From: Planobispora rosea
GTDB lineage: Bacteria; Actinomycetota; Actinomycetes; Streptosporangiales; Streptosporangiaceae
DNA: 64,000 bases
Reading direction: 5' to 3'
NCBI RefSeq assembly: GCF_014648175.1
Contig: NZ_BMQP01000004.1
Location: forward strand, 1 to 64,000
Numbering within the stretch: the first letter of the stretch is position 1; every line of letters starts with the position of its first letter. Shown in pieces: positions 19,299 to 27,464 of the stretch. The notes beneath the pieces are model-generated. The model had not been told where the DNA came from. It did no database searches and was given only the letters and a program-made list of their open reading frames with translations. The translations under genes and the position numbers were made by a program.

Positions 19299-20915
19299 AT
19301 GTCCCGGCCAAGAGAGGCCGTCCGGCAGGCAGCCGCGGCGGCGGCCCAGGCGATCGCGCAGGGCGGTGATCCGCGCCAGGCGGTCGGGCAGGCGGTCGGC
19401 CAGGTCGCGGGGCAGTTCTCCGGGCAGACCCCCGGCGAGAAGGGCTTCTCGCTCAACCCCGGTGACTTCCTGGCCGCCCGCGACCAGGGCGTGTCCACCG
19501 GCACGGTCATCGAGGCCCGCAGCGCCTCGCTGAACGAGGCCGGCGAGATCGTCAACCGCAGCTTCAGCGAGCGCGGCGAGAACGGCGAGCCGGTCCATGT
19601 GATCTCCCCCGTCGTCATCCCCAAGGGGACCACCGCCCGGGTGGTCCTCCCACTGATCGTGCTGGCGGTCCTCGGCGTGGTCGGCCTGGTCGCCACCGGG
19701 CTGCCGGAGGGCGCCCGGGCGCTGTTCGGCGTGCACTACTGGGTCGTCCTGGTGCTGGCCGCCGCGTTCCTGTGGTGGCGGCGGAGCGTGGTCATGGTTC
19801 CCGAGGGCTGCAAGGCCCTGATCACCAAGTTCGGCAAGCTCGTGCAGATCGCCGAGCCGGGCCGGGTGACGCTGTTCAACCCGTGGAAGCGGGTCAGCTA
19901 CATCGTCAACACCACCCGCGAGTACCCGTTCAACGCCCCGATCCGCGAGGCCCCGACCCAGCAGGGCGTCAAGGCCAGCGTGGACCTGTTCCTGCAGTTC
20001 CGGATCGAGGACCCGGCGGAGTTCATCTTCGTCCTCGGCTCGGTCGGCGGCTTCCAGGCCAAACTGCAGAACGCCATCAGCGAGGTCACCCGATCCCTGA
20101 TCTACGCCCAGCGTGCCGAGGACATCTACGACCTGGTCGGGGAGAGCACGCTCGGCATGCTGGAGAGCCTCAACCAGCAGTTCCTGCCCGCCGTACGGCT
20201 CACCGACGTGAACATCACCCACGCCGAGCCCTCCAGCCAGGAGTACCGGATGGACCTGGCCGCCCCGGAGATGATCCGGGTGGCCAAGGAGGCCTACACC
20301 TACGAGTACGAGCTTCAGCTCCGCAAGGAGCAGAACGAGGGCGACCTGATCAAGGAGCTCGCCGGGCTGCAGGAGCAGCTGTCGGCCATCCACGCCGAGA
20401 TCGCCGGCTACCAGGCCCGGATGGACACCGCGCTGGAACGCGCCTCCCACCAGGCCAAGGCCCAGGCGAGCCAGCGGCTGGTCGAGGCCGAGTCGACCGC
20501 CAAGGCCAACGCCGCGCTGCTGGAGGCCCAGGCACTGGACATCCGGGCGCTGAGCGCCGCCGAGGCCCCGGAGATCCTCGACTACCGCTTCCAGCAGGAC
20601 ATGCTGGACAAGCTGGAGGCCGTGGCCGCGCACCTGCCCCGCGTGGTCCAGGTCGGCGAGACCGTCGACATCGACCTGCTGGCGCTGGCCCAGCAGCTCG
20701 TCGGCAGCCGTGAGGCGACGCTGTTCTCCGAGACGGACATGGCCGCGATCCGCGCCCGGGTCGCCGAGATCGGGCACCGGGTCGAGGCCCGGGAGTCGGA
20801 GATCACCGCCCTGCTCAACCCGCCCGCCGAGGTAGCGGCCACGAGTGCGGCATCCGCCGGGACCGTGACGCCCGCCGTACACAACGATGACGTCAAGGAG
20901 GTGAAGGACCTGTGA
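19299..20915 (+). CDS. SPFH/band-7 domain membrane protein (first of two)
   Basis: This 538-residue protein has an Ala/Gln-rich N-terminus and two hydrophobic segments at about residues 108-130 (VVLPLIVLAVLGVVGLVATG) and 142-158. An SPFH domain (VPEGCKALITKFGKLVQIAEPG) is followed by a long coiled coil (QARMDTALERASHQAKAQAS) and an acidic tail. SPFH proteins oligomerise on membranes as flotillin-like scaffolds. The ATG at 19299 has GGAGG seven bases upstream. Its stop overlaps the second SPFH gene by four bases, and the Spo0M gene follows, so the three probably act together at the membrane. Confidence 0.85.
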   Translation: MSRPREAVRQAAAAAAQAIAQGGDPRQAVGQAVGQVAGQFSGQTPGEKGFSLNPGDFLAARDQGVSTGTVIEARSASLNEAGEIVNRSFSERGENGEPVHVISPVVIPKGTTARVVLPLIVLAVLGVVGLVATGLPEGARALFGVHYWVVLVLAAAFLWWRRSVVMVPEGCKALITKFGKLVQIAEPGRVTLFNPWKRVSYIVNTTREYPFNAPIREAPTQQGVKASVDLFLQFRIEDPAEFIFVLGSVGGFQAKLQNAISEVTRSLIYAQRAEDIYDLVGESTLGMLESLNQQFLPAVRLTDVNITHAEPSSQEYRMDLAAPEMIRVAKEAYTYEYELQLRKEQNEGDLIKELAGLQEQLSAIHAEIAGYQARMDTALERASHQAKAQASQRLVEAESTAKANAALLEAQALDIRALSAAEAPEILDYRFQQDMLDKLEAVAAHLPRVVQVGETVDIDLLALAQQLVGSREATLFSETDMAAIRARVAEIGHRVEARESEITALLNPPAEVAATSAASAGTVTPAVHNDDVKEVKDL

Positions 20916-22168
20916 GCAGGGAGTTCTCGAAGATCAAGGAATCGCTGGCGGCCTGGTCCGACATCCGCCAGCTGCTGCGCGGCGGCGAGTCCGGCCAGCT
21001 CGTGCCGGTGGTGATCCCCAAGGATCGCCGCGGTTTCGCCTGGGTGACGCTGCTGTTCCTCGCGCTGTACATGGCGGGCACCGCGGTGTTCGCCGGCGGG
21101 ACGCTGCGCCTCCTGGCCGCGGGCGGCGCGGTCTTCTTCCTCATCGCCGCGGCGGTCTGGCTCTGGCGCCGGGCCATCATCGAGATCGAGGAGGGCACCA
21201 CCGGCGTGCGCAGCCGCTGGGGTGCGATCACCGGCACCCTTCCCCCGGGCCGGCACTACCTGTGGCTGCCGTGGGACCGGGTCGACGCGGTGGTGGACAC
21301 CTCCACCGAGATCCCCTACTCGGCGCCCATCGTGGCCTGCCCGACCGCCGAGAACGTGCCGCTGAAGTCCATCGAGTTCTTCCTGAAGTTCCGCATCGTC
21401 GACCCGGTCGCCTTCGTCCGGACGATCGGGGCGGGCAACTTCGACCTCGTGCTCAGCAGCGCCGTCCAGGACGCCATCCGCCAGCGCAGCCGCCTGGTGC
21501 ACACCGAGCGCGCCTACGACCTGCGGGGCTCCGACGTGGGCGACATGCAGGACGCGCTCAACCGCCAGCTCGGCCGGTACGGCGTGCGGATCACCGGCGC
21601 CAACATCCCCGACGTCCAGCTTCCCGACACCTACCAGCAGCACCTGGCCACCCGCGAGAAGGTCGCCAAGGAGATGTCGGCCTTCGAGCGGGAGTGGGAG
21701 CTCACCCGCAAGCGGAGGATCGACACGCTGCTCATGGAGATCGAACGCGCGAAGAAGACACGCGACGCGCGTATCGTCGAGGTGAGAGCCGCTGCCAACA
21801 CCGCGCGCAAGGATGTCGCCCGCATGCTGGAGGAGCACGAGACCGAGGCCCAGCGGGTCCGCTGGGAGATCGAGGCCCGGGGCCGGGCCGAGCTCACCTC
21901 GGCGGAGAACGAGGCCAAGGCGCTGCGCCGCCTGGCCGAGTCCTACCGGGACAACCGCGCCGTGCTCCAGTACGAACTCGCCCGCCGCCGTCTGGACGTG
22001 GGAGCCAGGCTCGCCGAGAGCGCGCCGCGCCCCGTCGTCGTCCGTACCGCGGGCGCGCAGGGCGATTCGTCCGCCCTGTCCACTCTGCTCCTGGCCCAGA
22101 TCCTGCCGCAGCTCAGCGGCGGGAACGGCCGGGCCACGCCCCCCGTTGAACACAACGCAACCCACTGA
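20912..22168 (+). CDS. SPFH/band-7 domain membrane protein (second of two)
   Basis: This 418-residue protein is similar in plan to its upstream neighbour. A short cytoplasmic start is followed by two membrane helices (WVTLLFLALYMAGTAVFAGG and LLAAGGAVFFLIAAAVWLW), an SPFH domain (IEEGTTGVRSRWGAITGTLPPG), and a charged coiled coil from about residue 255 (FEREWELTRKRRIDTLLMEI) to 345. The GTG start lies within the previous stop (GTGA), with AAGGAGG upstream, so translation is coupled. Two different SPFH proteins in one operon suggest a hetero-oligomeric membrane scaffold. Confidence 0.83.
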   Translation: MSREFSKIKESLAAWSDIRQLLRGGESGQLVPVVIPKDRRGFAWVTLLFLALYMAGTAVFAGGTLRLLAAGGAVFFLIAAAVWLWRRAIIEIEEGTTGVRSRWGAITGTLPPGRHYLWLPWDRVDAVVDTSTEIPYSAPIVACPTAENVPLKSIEFFLKFRIVDPVAFVRTIGAGNFDLVLSSAVQDAIRQRSRLVHTERAYDLRGSDVGDMQDALNRQLGRYGVRITGANIPDVQLPDTYQQHLATREKVAKEMSAFEREWELTRKRRIDTLLMEIERAKKTRDARIVEVRAAANTARKDVARMLEEHETEAQRVRWEIEARGRAELTSAENEAKALRRLAESYRDNRAVLQYELARRRLDVGARLAESAPRPVVVRTAGAQGDSSALSTLLLAQILPQLSGGNGRATPPVEHNATH

Positions 22169-22199
22169 TAACCCGTCTCTACCTCCTGGGAGTCTCCCG

Positions 22200-22970
22200 A
22201 TGGTGTTCCGTAAGCTGAAGGCCGCGTTCGGAGCCGGTGTCGAAGTCGACACCGTCCTGCAGAACTCCAACGTCCGGCCCGGCGAGATCCTGCGCGGGCA
22301 GGTCAACTTCCGCAGCAGCAGTTCCGACTACAAGGTCGAGGGCATCTTCATCGACTTCACCGCGGTCGTGGAGGTGGAGAGCGGCGACAACGAGTACAAG
22401 ACGACCTACAGCTTCCTGCGTCAGCAGGTCGCCGGACCGTTCCAGCTCGCCGCCGGCGCCGCGCACTCGACCCCCTTCGAGATCCCGGTGCCGTGGGAGA
22501 CCCCGATCAGCGCGATCGGCGGCCACCCGCTGCACGGCATGAAGCTGGGCGTCGCCACCGAGCTCGCCCTGGCCGGCGCGATGGACAAGGGCGACCTCGA
22601 CCCGCTGTTCGTCAACCCGCTGCCCGCCCAGGACTACATCATCCGTGCCCTGGACGGCATGGGCTTCCGCTTCAAGAAGGCCGACCTGGAGCGCGGCACC
22701 CTGCACGGCTCGACCATGCCGTTCTTCCAGGAGATCGAGTACTACGCGGGCCCCGAGTGGGGCCGCCACTTCAACGAGCTGGAGCTGACCTTCCTCGCCG
22801 GGCCGAACGCGATGGACGTCATCCTGGAGGCCGACAAGCGCGGTGCCTTCGGCGGCAGCCACGACACCTACAGCCGCTTCACGGTCCGCTACACCGACAA
22901 CCCCGCCCAGGCCGACCAGGCCCTGCGTGGCGGCCTGCAGGCGATGGCCCAGAAGCGCGGCTGGTTCTGA
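22200..22970 (+). CDS. Spo0M (SpoOM) family arrestin-like protein
   Basis: This 256-residue protein matches Spo0M, a cytosolic arrestin-fold protein first described as a sporulation-control factor in Bacillus. The family pattern is seen: MVFRKLKAAFGAGVEVDTVL, RPGEILRGQVNFRSSSSDYK, then STPFEIPVPWETPISAIGG and MGFRFKKADLERG. The ATG at 22200 has GGGAG seven bases upstream, 31 bases after the second SPFH stop. The operon with two SPFH proteins implies a membrane-scaffold role. Its effect on sporulation here is inference only. Confidence 0.9.
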   Translation: MVFRKLKAAFGAGVEVDTVLQNSNVRPGEILRGQVNFRSSSSDYKVEGIFIDFTAVVEVESGDNEYKTTYSFLRQQVAGPFQLAAGAAHSTPFEIPVPWETPISAIGGHPLHGMKLGVATELALAGAMDKGDLDPLFVNPLPAQDYIIRALDGMGFRFKKADLERGTLHGSTMPFFQEIEYYAGPEWGRHFNELELTFLAGPNAMDVILEADKRGAFGGSHDTYSRFTVRYTDNPAQADQALRGGLQAMAQKRGWF

Positions 22971-22998
22971 CCTGCTGACCGCCTGACCGCCGACCCCG

Positions 22999-23043
22999 TG
23001 GTCCGCTGATCCACTGGTCCGCTGATCCACTGGTCCGCTGATC
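22999..23043. repeat. Tandem 16-bp repeat (TGGTCCGCTGATCCAC)
   Basis: Nearly three copies of TGGTCCGCTGATCCAC occupy 22999-23014, 23015-23030 and 23031-23043 in the gap between the convergent spo0M-like and coaE genes, just before a large hairpin. Confidence 0.85.
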
Positions 23044-23048
23044 AGGAC

Positions 23049-23088
23049 CGCCGTGTCCGGTGGCGATCTCAGCCCACCGGACACGGCG
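23049..23088. terminator. Bidirectional terminator between spo0M-like gene and coaE
   Basis: A 15-bp perfect stem (CGCCGTGTCCGGTGG at 23049-23063 with 23074-23088) and a 10-base loop stand between two convergent genes, so it probably serves both. Confidence 0.65.
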
Positions 23089-23160
23089 CGCCGGGTCCGC
23101 CATCCGGGTCACCGGCTCACCGGAGGCCCCGGGAGAGACCCCTCATGCGTCCCCCAGCGG

Positions 23161-23754
23161 TCAGGCCCTCCCGGAGAGCTCGGCCCAGACCTCGTCCACG
23201 CGGGCGTCCAGGTCCTCCAGGGACCCCTCGTTGGGGATCACGATGTCGGCGATCGCCAGCCGTTCCTCGCGGCCGGCCTGGGCGGCGATCCGGGCGCGGG
23301 CGTCCTGTTCGCTCATGCCGCGCAACCCCGTCAGCCGGGCCAGTCGTACCTCGTCGGACGCGTCGACCACGATCACCACGTCGTACATCGGGGCGAGCTT
23401 GTTCTCCGCCAGCAGCGGCACGTCGTAGACGACGACCGCGTCCTCGGCGGCCCGGCTCTGCAGCTCGGCGACCCGGGCCCCGACCAGGGGATGCACGATG
23501 GCGTTGAGGGAGGCCAGCTTCTCGGAGTCGGCGAACACGATCGAGCCGAGCTTCTCCCGGTCGAGAGCGCCGTCCTGGCGGAGCACCCCGGACCCGAAGA
23601 CGGCGGCGACCCGGGCCAGCCCTTCGGTCCCCGGCTCGACCACCTCGCGGGCGATCTTGTCCGCGTCGATCACCATCGCGCCCCGGTCCGACAGCCGCCG
23701 CGACACCTCGCTCTTGCCCGACCCGATCCCACCGGTCAGCCCTACCTTCAGCAT
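23161..23754 (-). CDS. coaE: Dephospho-CoA kinase
   Basis: CoaE phosphorylates the 3'-hydroxyl of dephospho-CoA in the last step of CoA synthesis. The 197-residue protein begins [20 protein letters not shown] with the P-loop GGIGSGKS. It continues with [19 protein letters not shown] and [20 protein letters not shown], all typical. The ATG at 23754 is chosen because the P-loop then sits at residues 8-15; upstream in-frame codons add unconserved sequence. It lies a short distance downstream of rpsA, as in many actinomycetes. Confidence 0.95.
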   Translation of the reverse strand: MLKVGLTGGIGSGKSEVSRRLSDRGAMVIDADKIAREVVEPGTEGLARVAAVFGSGVLRQDGALDREKLGSIVFADSEKLASLNAIVHPLVGARVAELQSRAAEDAVVVYDVPLLAENKLAPMYDVVIVVDASDEVRLARLTGLRGMSEQDARARIAAQAGREERLAIADIVIPNEGSLEDLDARVDEVWAELSGRA

Positions 23755-23826
23755 GGTCGGCAGCATACGGGTACGGCCCGCCCACCGGGAGACCGGGCAC
23801 GCGGCCACCCGTGGACCGGGAGCGCG

Positions 23827-24297
23827 TCAGAGGTGGTCCCGCCCCGCCTCCCTGCGCATGTGCACCAGGGTCAGGTGGTCGCTCATCCGTTCCCTGCGGG
23901 TCTCGCGGTAGCCGTGACGGCGGTAGAGCCGCAGGTTGCCCTCCGACAGGTGACCGGTGAACAGGTCGAACGCCTGTGCCGGGGCGACCTCGTCGTGCAG
24001 GGCCGCCAGCAGCGCCCCGCCGATCCCCCGGCCCTGCATGTCGGGCGCGACGACCAGCCGCCCGACCCGGCAGGTCGTCTGGGACAACTGGCCGCGGACC
24101 GCGCCGACGACGCGCGAGCCGTCCCGGGCGACGAGCACGACCGCGGTCTCGACGACCTTGCGCACCTGCTCGGCCGTCTCGATCAGAGGGGGGATGAACG
24201 GGTCCCCGTAGAGCTGCGCCTCGCTCACGTAGGCCGCGCGCTGCACGGTGAGGATCTCACCTGTGTCCCCGGGCTCCGCCCGCTCGATCGTCGTCAC
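23827..24297 (-). CDS. GNAT family N-acetyltransferase
   Basis: This 156-residue protein is a single GNAT domain. The acetyl-CoA binding motif A reads RLVVAPDMQGRGIGGALLAAL (pyrophosphate loop QGRGIG), and a C-terminal motif resembles LYRRHGYRETRR. It begins with the GTG at 24297 (VTTIERAEPGDTGEILTVQR). The substrate cannot be predicted. It stands between coaE and rpsA. Confidence 0.88.
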   Translation of the reverse strand: MTTIERAEPGDTGEILTVQRAAYVSEAQLYGDPFIPPLIETAEQVRKVVETAVVLVARDGSRVVGAVRGQLSQTTCRVGRLVVAPDMQGRGIGGALLAALHDEVAPAQAFDLFTGHLSEGNLRLYRRHGYRETRRERMSDHLTLVHMRREAGRDHL

Positions 24298-24360
24298 GAC
24301 GCCACCCTAACCCCCTGCCGGGACTCCCACCCCGGCACCGGGAGAGGCGGTGGAAAAGGA

Positions 24361-24388
24361 GAAGGGCCCCGCCGGAGCGGGGCCCTTC
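24361..24388 (-). terminator. Intrinsic terminator of rpsA
   Basis: A 12-bp stem (GAAGGGCCCCGC at 24361-24372 with 24377-24388) and a 4-base loop sit 29 bases past the rpsA stop. On the transcribed strand it is followed by a pyrimidine tract with four U residues (TCTCCTTTTCC). Confidence 0.8.
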
Positions 24389-24416
24389 ACCGGACTGCTA
24401 CTCGTGCCTCACAGGC

Positions 24417-25904
24417 TCAGCTCTGGCCGCCCGCGAGCTTCTCGCGCAGGGCGGCGAGAGCCTCGTCGGAGGCGAGGGCGCCACCCGCCGGGGCGGAGGG
24501 GCCGCTGCTGGCGCTGCTGGGGGCGGTCTCACCGGAGTAGGACGTGGGGGCGGCCTCGCCCGCCTCGGCCTCGGCCTTGCGGGCCTCCTCGACCTGCTTC
24601 TTGTGCGCCTCGAAGCGGGTCTGGGCCTCGGCGTACTGCCGCTCCCACTCCTCGCGCTGCTTGTCGAAGCCCTCGAGCCACTCGCCGGTCTCCGGGTCGA
24701 AGCCCTCGGGGTAGATGTAGTTGCCCTGATCGTCGTAGGTCGCCGCCATGCCGTACAGCGTGGGGTCGAACTCGACGTCGGCGCCCATCGCGCCCTCGTT
24801 GGCCTGCTTGAGCGAGAGCGAGATCCGGCGACGGTCGAGGTCGATGTCGATGATCTTCACGAAGATCTCGTCGCCGACCTGGACGACCTGCTCGGGGATC
24901 TCGACGTGGCGCTCGGCCAGCTCGGAGATGTGGACCAGGCCCTCGATGCCCTCCTCGACGCGGACGAACGCGCCGAACGGCACCAGCTTGGTGACGCGGC
25001 CCGGCACGACCTGGCCGATCTGGTGGGTGCGGGCGAACTGCTGCCACGGGTCTTCCTGCGTCGCCTTGAGCGACAGGGAGACGCGCTCGCGCTCCATGTC
25101 CACGTCGAGAACCTCGACGGTGACCTCCTGGCCGACCTCGACGACCTCGGACGGGTGGTCGATGTGCTTCCAGGACAGCTCGGAGACGTGCACCAGGCCG
25201 TCGACGCCGCCGAGATCCACGAACGCACCGAAGTTGACGATCGAGGAGACGACGCCCTTGCGGACCTGACCCTTCTGCAGGGTGTTGAGGAAGGTCTGGC
25301 GGACCTCGGACTGGGTCTGCTCCAGCCAGGCGCGGCGGGACAGGACCACGTTGTTGCGGTTCTTGTCCAGCTCGATGATCTTCGCCTCGAGCTCGCGGCC
25401 GACGTACGGCTGCAGGTCGCGCACGCGGCGCATCTCGACCAGGGAGGCCGGCAGGAAGCCGCGGAGGCCGATGTCGAGGATGAGACCACCCTTGACGACC
25501 TCGATGACGGTGCCGGTGACGATGCCGTCCTCGTCCTTGATCTTCTCGATCGTGCCCCAGGCCCGCTCGTACTGAGCGCGCTTCTTGGACAGGATCAGGC
25601 GACCTTCCTTGTCCTCCTTCTGGAGGACCAGGGCCTCGACGTGCTCGCCAACCTCGACGACGTCCGCCGGGTCGACATCATGCTTGATCGAGAGCTCACG
25701 CGAGGGGATGACACCCTCGGTCTTGTAGCCGATGTCGAGCAAAACTTCATCTCGATCGACCTTGACGACGGTGCCCTCGACGATGTCGCCGTCGTTGAAG
25801 TACTTGATGGTCAGGTCGATCGCGGCGAGGAACTCTTCCTCGGACCCGATGTCGTTGACCGCTACCTGCGGGGTGCTCGAGGTGGCCTCAGTGCTGCTCG
25901 TCAT
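24417..25904 (-). CDS. rpsA: 30S ribosomal protein S1
   Basis: S1 binds mRNA and helps it onto the 30S subunit. The 495-residue protein has four S1/OB domains at about residues 35-105, 122-187, 208-276 and 293-362, with the repeated pattern GxVxxxxxxGaFVdlgg-dGLVHiSEL-. Examples are VSSIVNFGAFVDLGGVDGLV and VTKLVPFGAFVRVEEGIEGL. A Glu/Ala-rich tail follows. Actinobacterial S1 typically has four such domains rather than the six of E. coli. It has its own promoter and terminator. Confidence 0.96.
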   Translation of the reverse strand: MTSSTEATSSTPQVAVNDIGSEEEFLAAIDLTIKYFNDGDIVEGTVVKVDRDEVLLDIGYKTEGVIPSRELSIKHDVDPADVVEVGEHVEALVLQKEDKEGRLILSKKRAQYERAWGTIEKIKDEDGIVTGTVIEVVKGGLILDIGLRGFLPASLVEMRRVRDLQPYVGRELEAKIIELDKNRNNVVLSRRAWLEQTQSEVRQTFLNTLQKGQVRKGVVSSIVNFGAFVDLGGVDGLVHVSELSWKHIDHPSEVVEVGQEVTVEVLDVDMERERVSLSLKATQEDPWQQFARTHQIGQVVPGRVTKLVPFGAFVRVEEGIEGLVHISELAERHVEIPEQVVQVGDEIFVKIIDIDLDRRRISLSLKQANEGAMGADVEFDPTLYGMAATYDDQGNYIYPEGFDPETGEWLEGFDKQREEWERQYAEAQTRFEAHKKQVEEARKAEAEAGEAAPTSYSGETAPSSASSGPSAPAGGALASDEALAALREKLAGGQS

Positions 25905-26053
25905 GTGTGGAATTGCTCCGAACGCGGACAGATGTCGATGTGGCGAACGCGCGGCAGGCCTTTGAATCGTTCAGCCGAAGGAGTTTGGCATCGACGTGAT
26001 CGAGCGCGAGCCCACTCCGTCCGAGACACGCGCGAGCCCACAGCGCAGCGATC

Positions 26054-26082
26054 AGCATATGAGACCAGACGGGCCTGGTCAA
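26054..26082 (-). promoter_or_regulatory. Sigma-70 type promoter of rpsA
   Basis: On the minus strand TTGACC (26077-26082) and TATGCT (26054-26059) are separated by exactly 17 bp, close to the consensus -35 and -10 hexamers. The predicted 5' untranslated region is about 145 bases, long enough for translational control of rpsA. Confidence 0.7.
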
Positions 26083-26138
26083 TCCGGAGACAGGAGACGC
26101 CAGGCTCCCCGAAGGGATGAAAACGGCGGCGGGCAGCC

Positions 26139-27263
26139 TCAATAGGCGTTGACCTGCTGTCTCCGCTTGGAGCTGATATTACCCTGAAGTTCCTTCGGGA
26201 TGGAGATGCGTTCGGGGTCGCCGTCCGCGGTGTAGCGCTTGCCGGGGTGCCTGTTCAGCCACTCCAGCCAGTACTGCGAGCACCACCGCCGGCACTCGCC
26301 CTTCTTGCCGTTGCTCTGGATCCGCTGGATGGCCCGCCAGTCGTAGTCCTCGGCGAAGGGCGACACCGACGGCTGCGCGCCGGCGAGGAAGACCCCCTTG
26401 AAGCCGAAACGGGTCCCGTCCCACTTGCCGCGCTGCACGCTGGAACGCGGGAACGGCATGGCGCCGAACGGCAGGGCGAGCGTCTGCGAGGGACCGGCGC
26501 CGAGGTCGACGAGCATCCGCTCGACCCTGACCAGCTGCTCGGCGATCCGCTTCCTGGACAGTCCGGGCAGCGCCGGATGGCTCCAGGTGTGGTTGGCCAC
26601 CTCGAACCCGCGCGAGGTCAGCCACCGCACGGCCCGCGCCTGGTCGGCCTTGTCCCGCAGACCGAACGGCTGCCGGTTCACCCAGAAGGTGGCGACGGGT
26701 CGGAAGTCAGGATATTTCCGGGCGACCTGGTAGATGATCCCGACCGCCGTGTCCTTCGCCGGCATGCCCGCCCCGTCCAGCGCGAAGTGGCTGGGGTGAC
26801 CGTCGTCGAAGGTCAGCACGACCGGATGCTTCCCGGCCGGGATGTCCATCCTGCCGTTGACGAACTCCCGGGCGGTGACCGGCACGTAGCCGTCCCGGGC
26901 CAGCCTCTCCATCTCCGCGCGCACCTGGGCGGGGGTGCGGTCGATGGAGGCCCGCCGCTTCTTCGTGATCCGGTGGTACATGATCACGGGGACCATCCCC
27001 GCCTCGTTCGCCTTCACCTGCCGGGCGAACTCCGGGGTGGCGACGACCGGCGGAGGCAGGTCGGCGGAGGGCAGGTCCGGCTCGGGCGGCGCCGAGGCCC
27101 CGCCCTTGGCCTTGCCCGGCCCCGCCGTGCCGGAGGCCGCCGGGATGCCCGTCCCGGACCGCCGCTCCTCGGCGGGCAGGACCTGGAGCACCCCCACAGC
27201 GATGATCACGACCAGTGCGTTGGCCACCACGATGATCTGGGTGAGAAGAGATGGACTCCGCAC
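26139..27263 (-). CDS. Membrane-anchored polysaccharide deacetylase family protein
   Basis: This 374-residue exported protein has an N-terminal membrane segment (LTQIIVVANALVVIIAVGVL), a Pro/Gly-rich linker to about residue 85, and a NodB-type polysaccharide deacetylase domain. The domain includes MVPVIMYHRI, then VVLTFDDGHPSHF with the TFDDG metal-binding motif, and EVANHTWSHPAL with the HxxxH-type motif. Substrates of the family are peptidoglycan, chitin or exopolysaccharide. The GTG at 27263 follows GGGAG. It lies between polA and rpsA with gaps on both sides, so it is probably monocistronic. Confidence 0.88.
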   Translation of the reverse strand: MRSPSLLTQIIVVANALVVIIAVGVLQVLPAEERRSGTGIPAASGTAGPGKAKGGASAPPEPDLPSADLPPPVVATPEFARQVKANEAGMVPVIMYHRITKKRRASIDRTPAQVRAEMERLARDGYVPVTAREFVNGRMDIPAGKHPVVLTFDDGHPSHFALDGAGMPAKDTAVGIIYQVARKYPDFRPVATFWVNRQPFGLRDKADQARAVRWLTSRGFEVANHTWSHPALPGLSRKRIAEQLVRVERMLVDLGAGPSQTLALPFGAMPFPRSSVQRGKWDGTRFGFKGVFLAGAQPSVSPFAEDYDWRAIQRIQSNGKKGECRRWCSQYWLEWLNRHPGKRYTADGDPERISIPKELQGNISSKRRQQVNAY

Positions 27264-27464
27264 AAAACTCCCGTGCCCGTCGAGGTGTCGGCCTGCCGTC
27301 CAACCCTAGAACAGACTCAGACAAGCCCGGCCACTGCGACACCCGACCCACGGCCGGGCGAAGCAGTGCCTTCCACGCGGACCGGCAGCACCCCGGAGGC
27401 GGCTCCGGGCGCCTCCGGGGTCCACCGGCCGACCGCGGCGGGCCGGAAGACCCCCGGCGACGAC

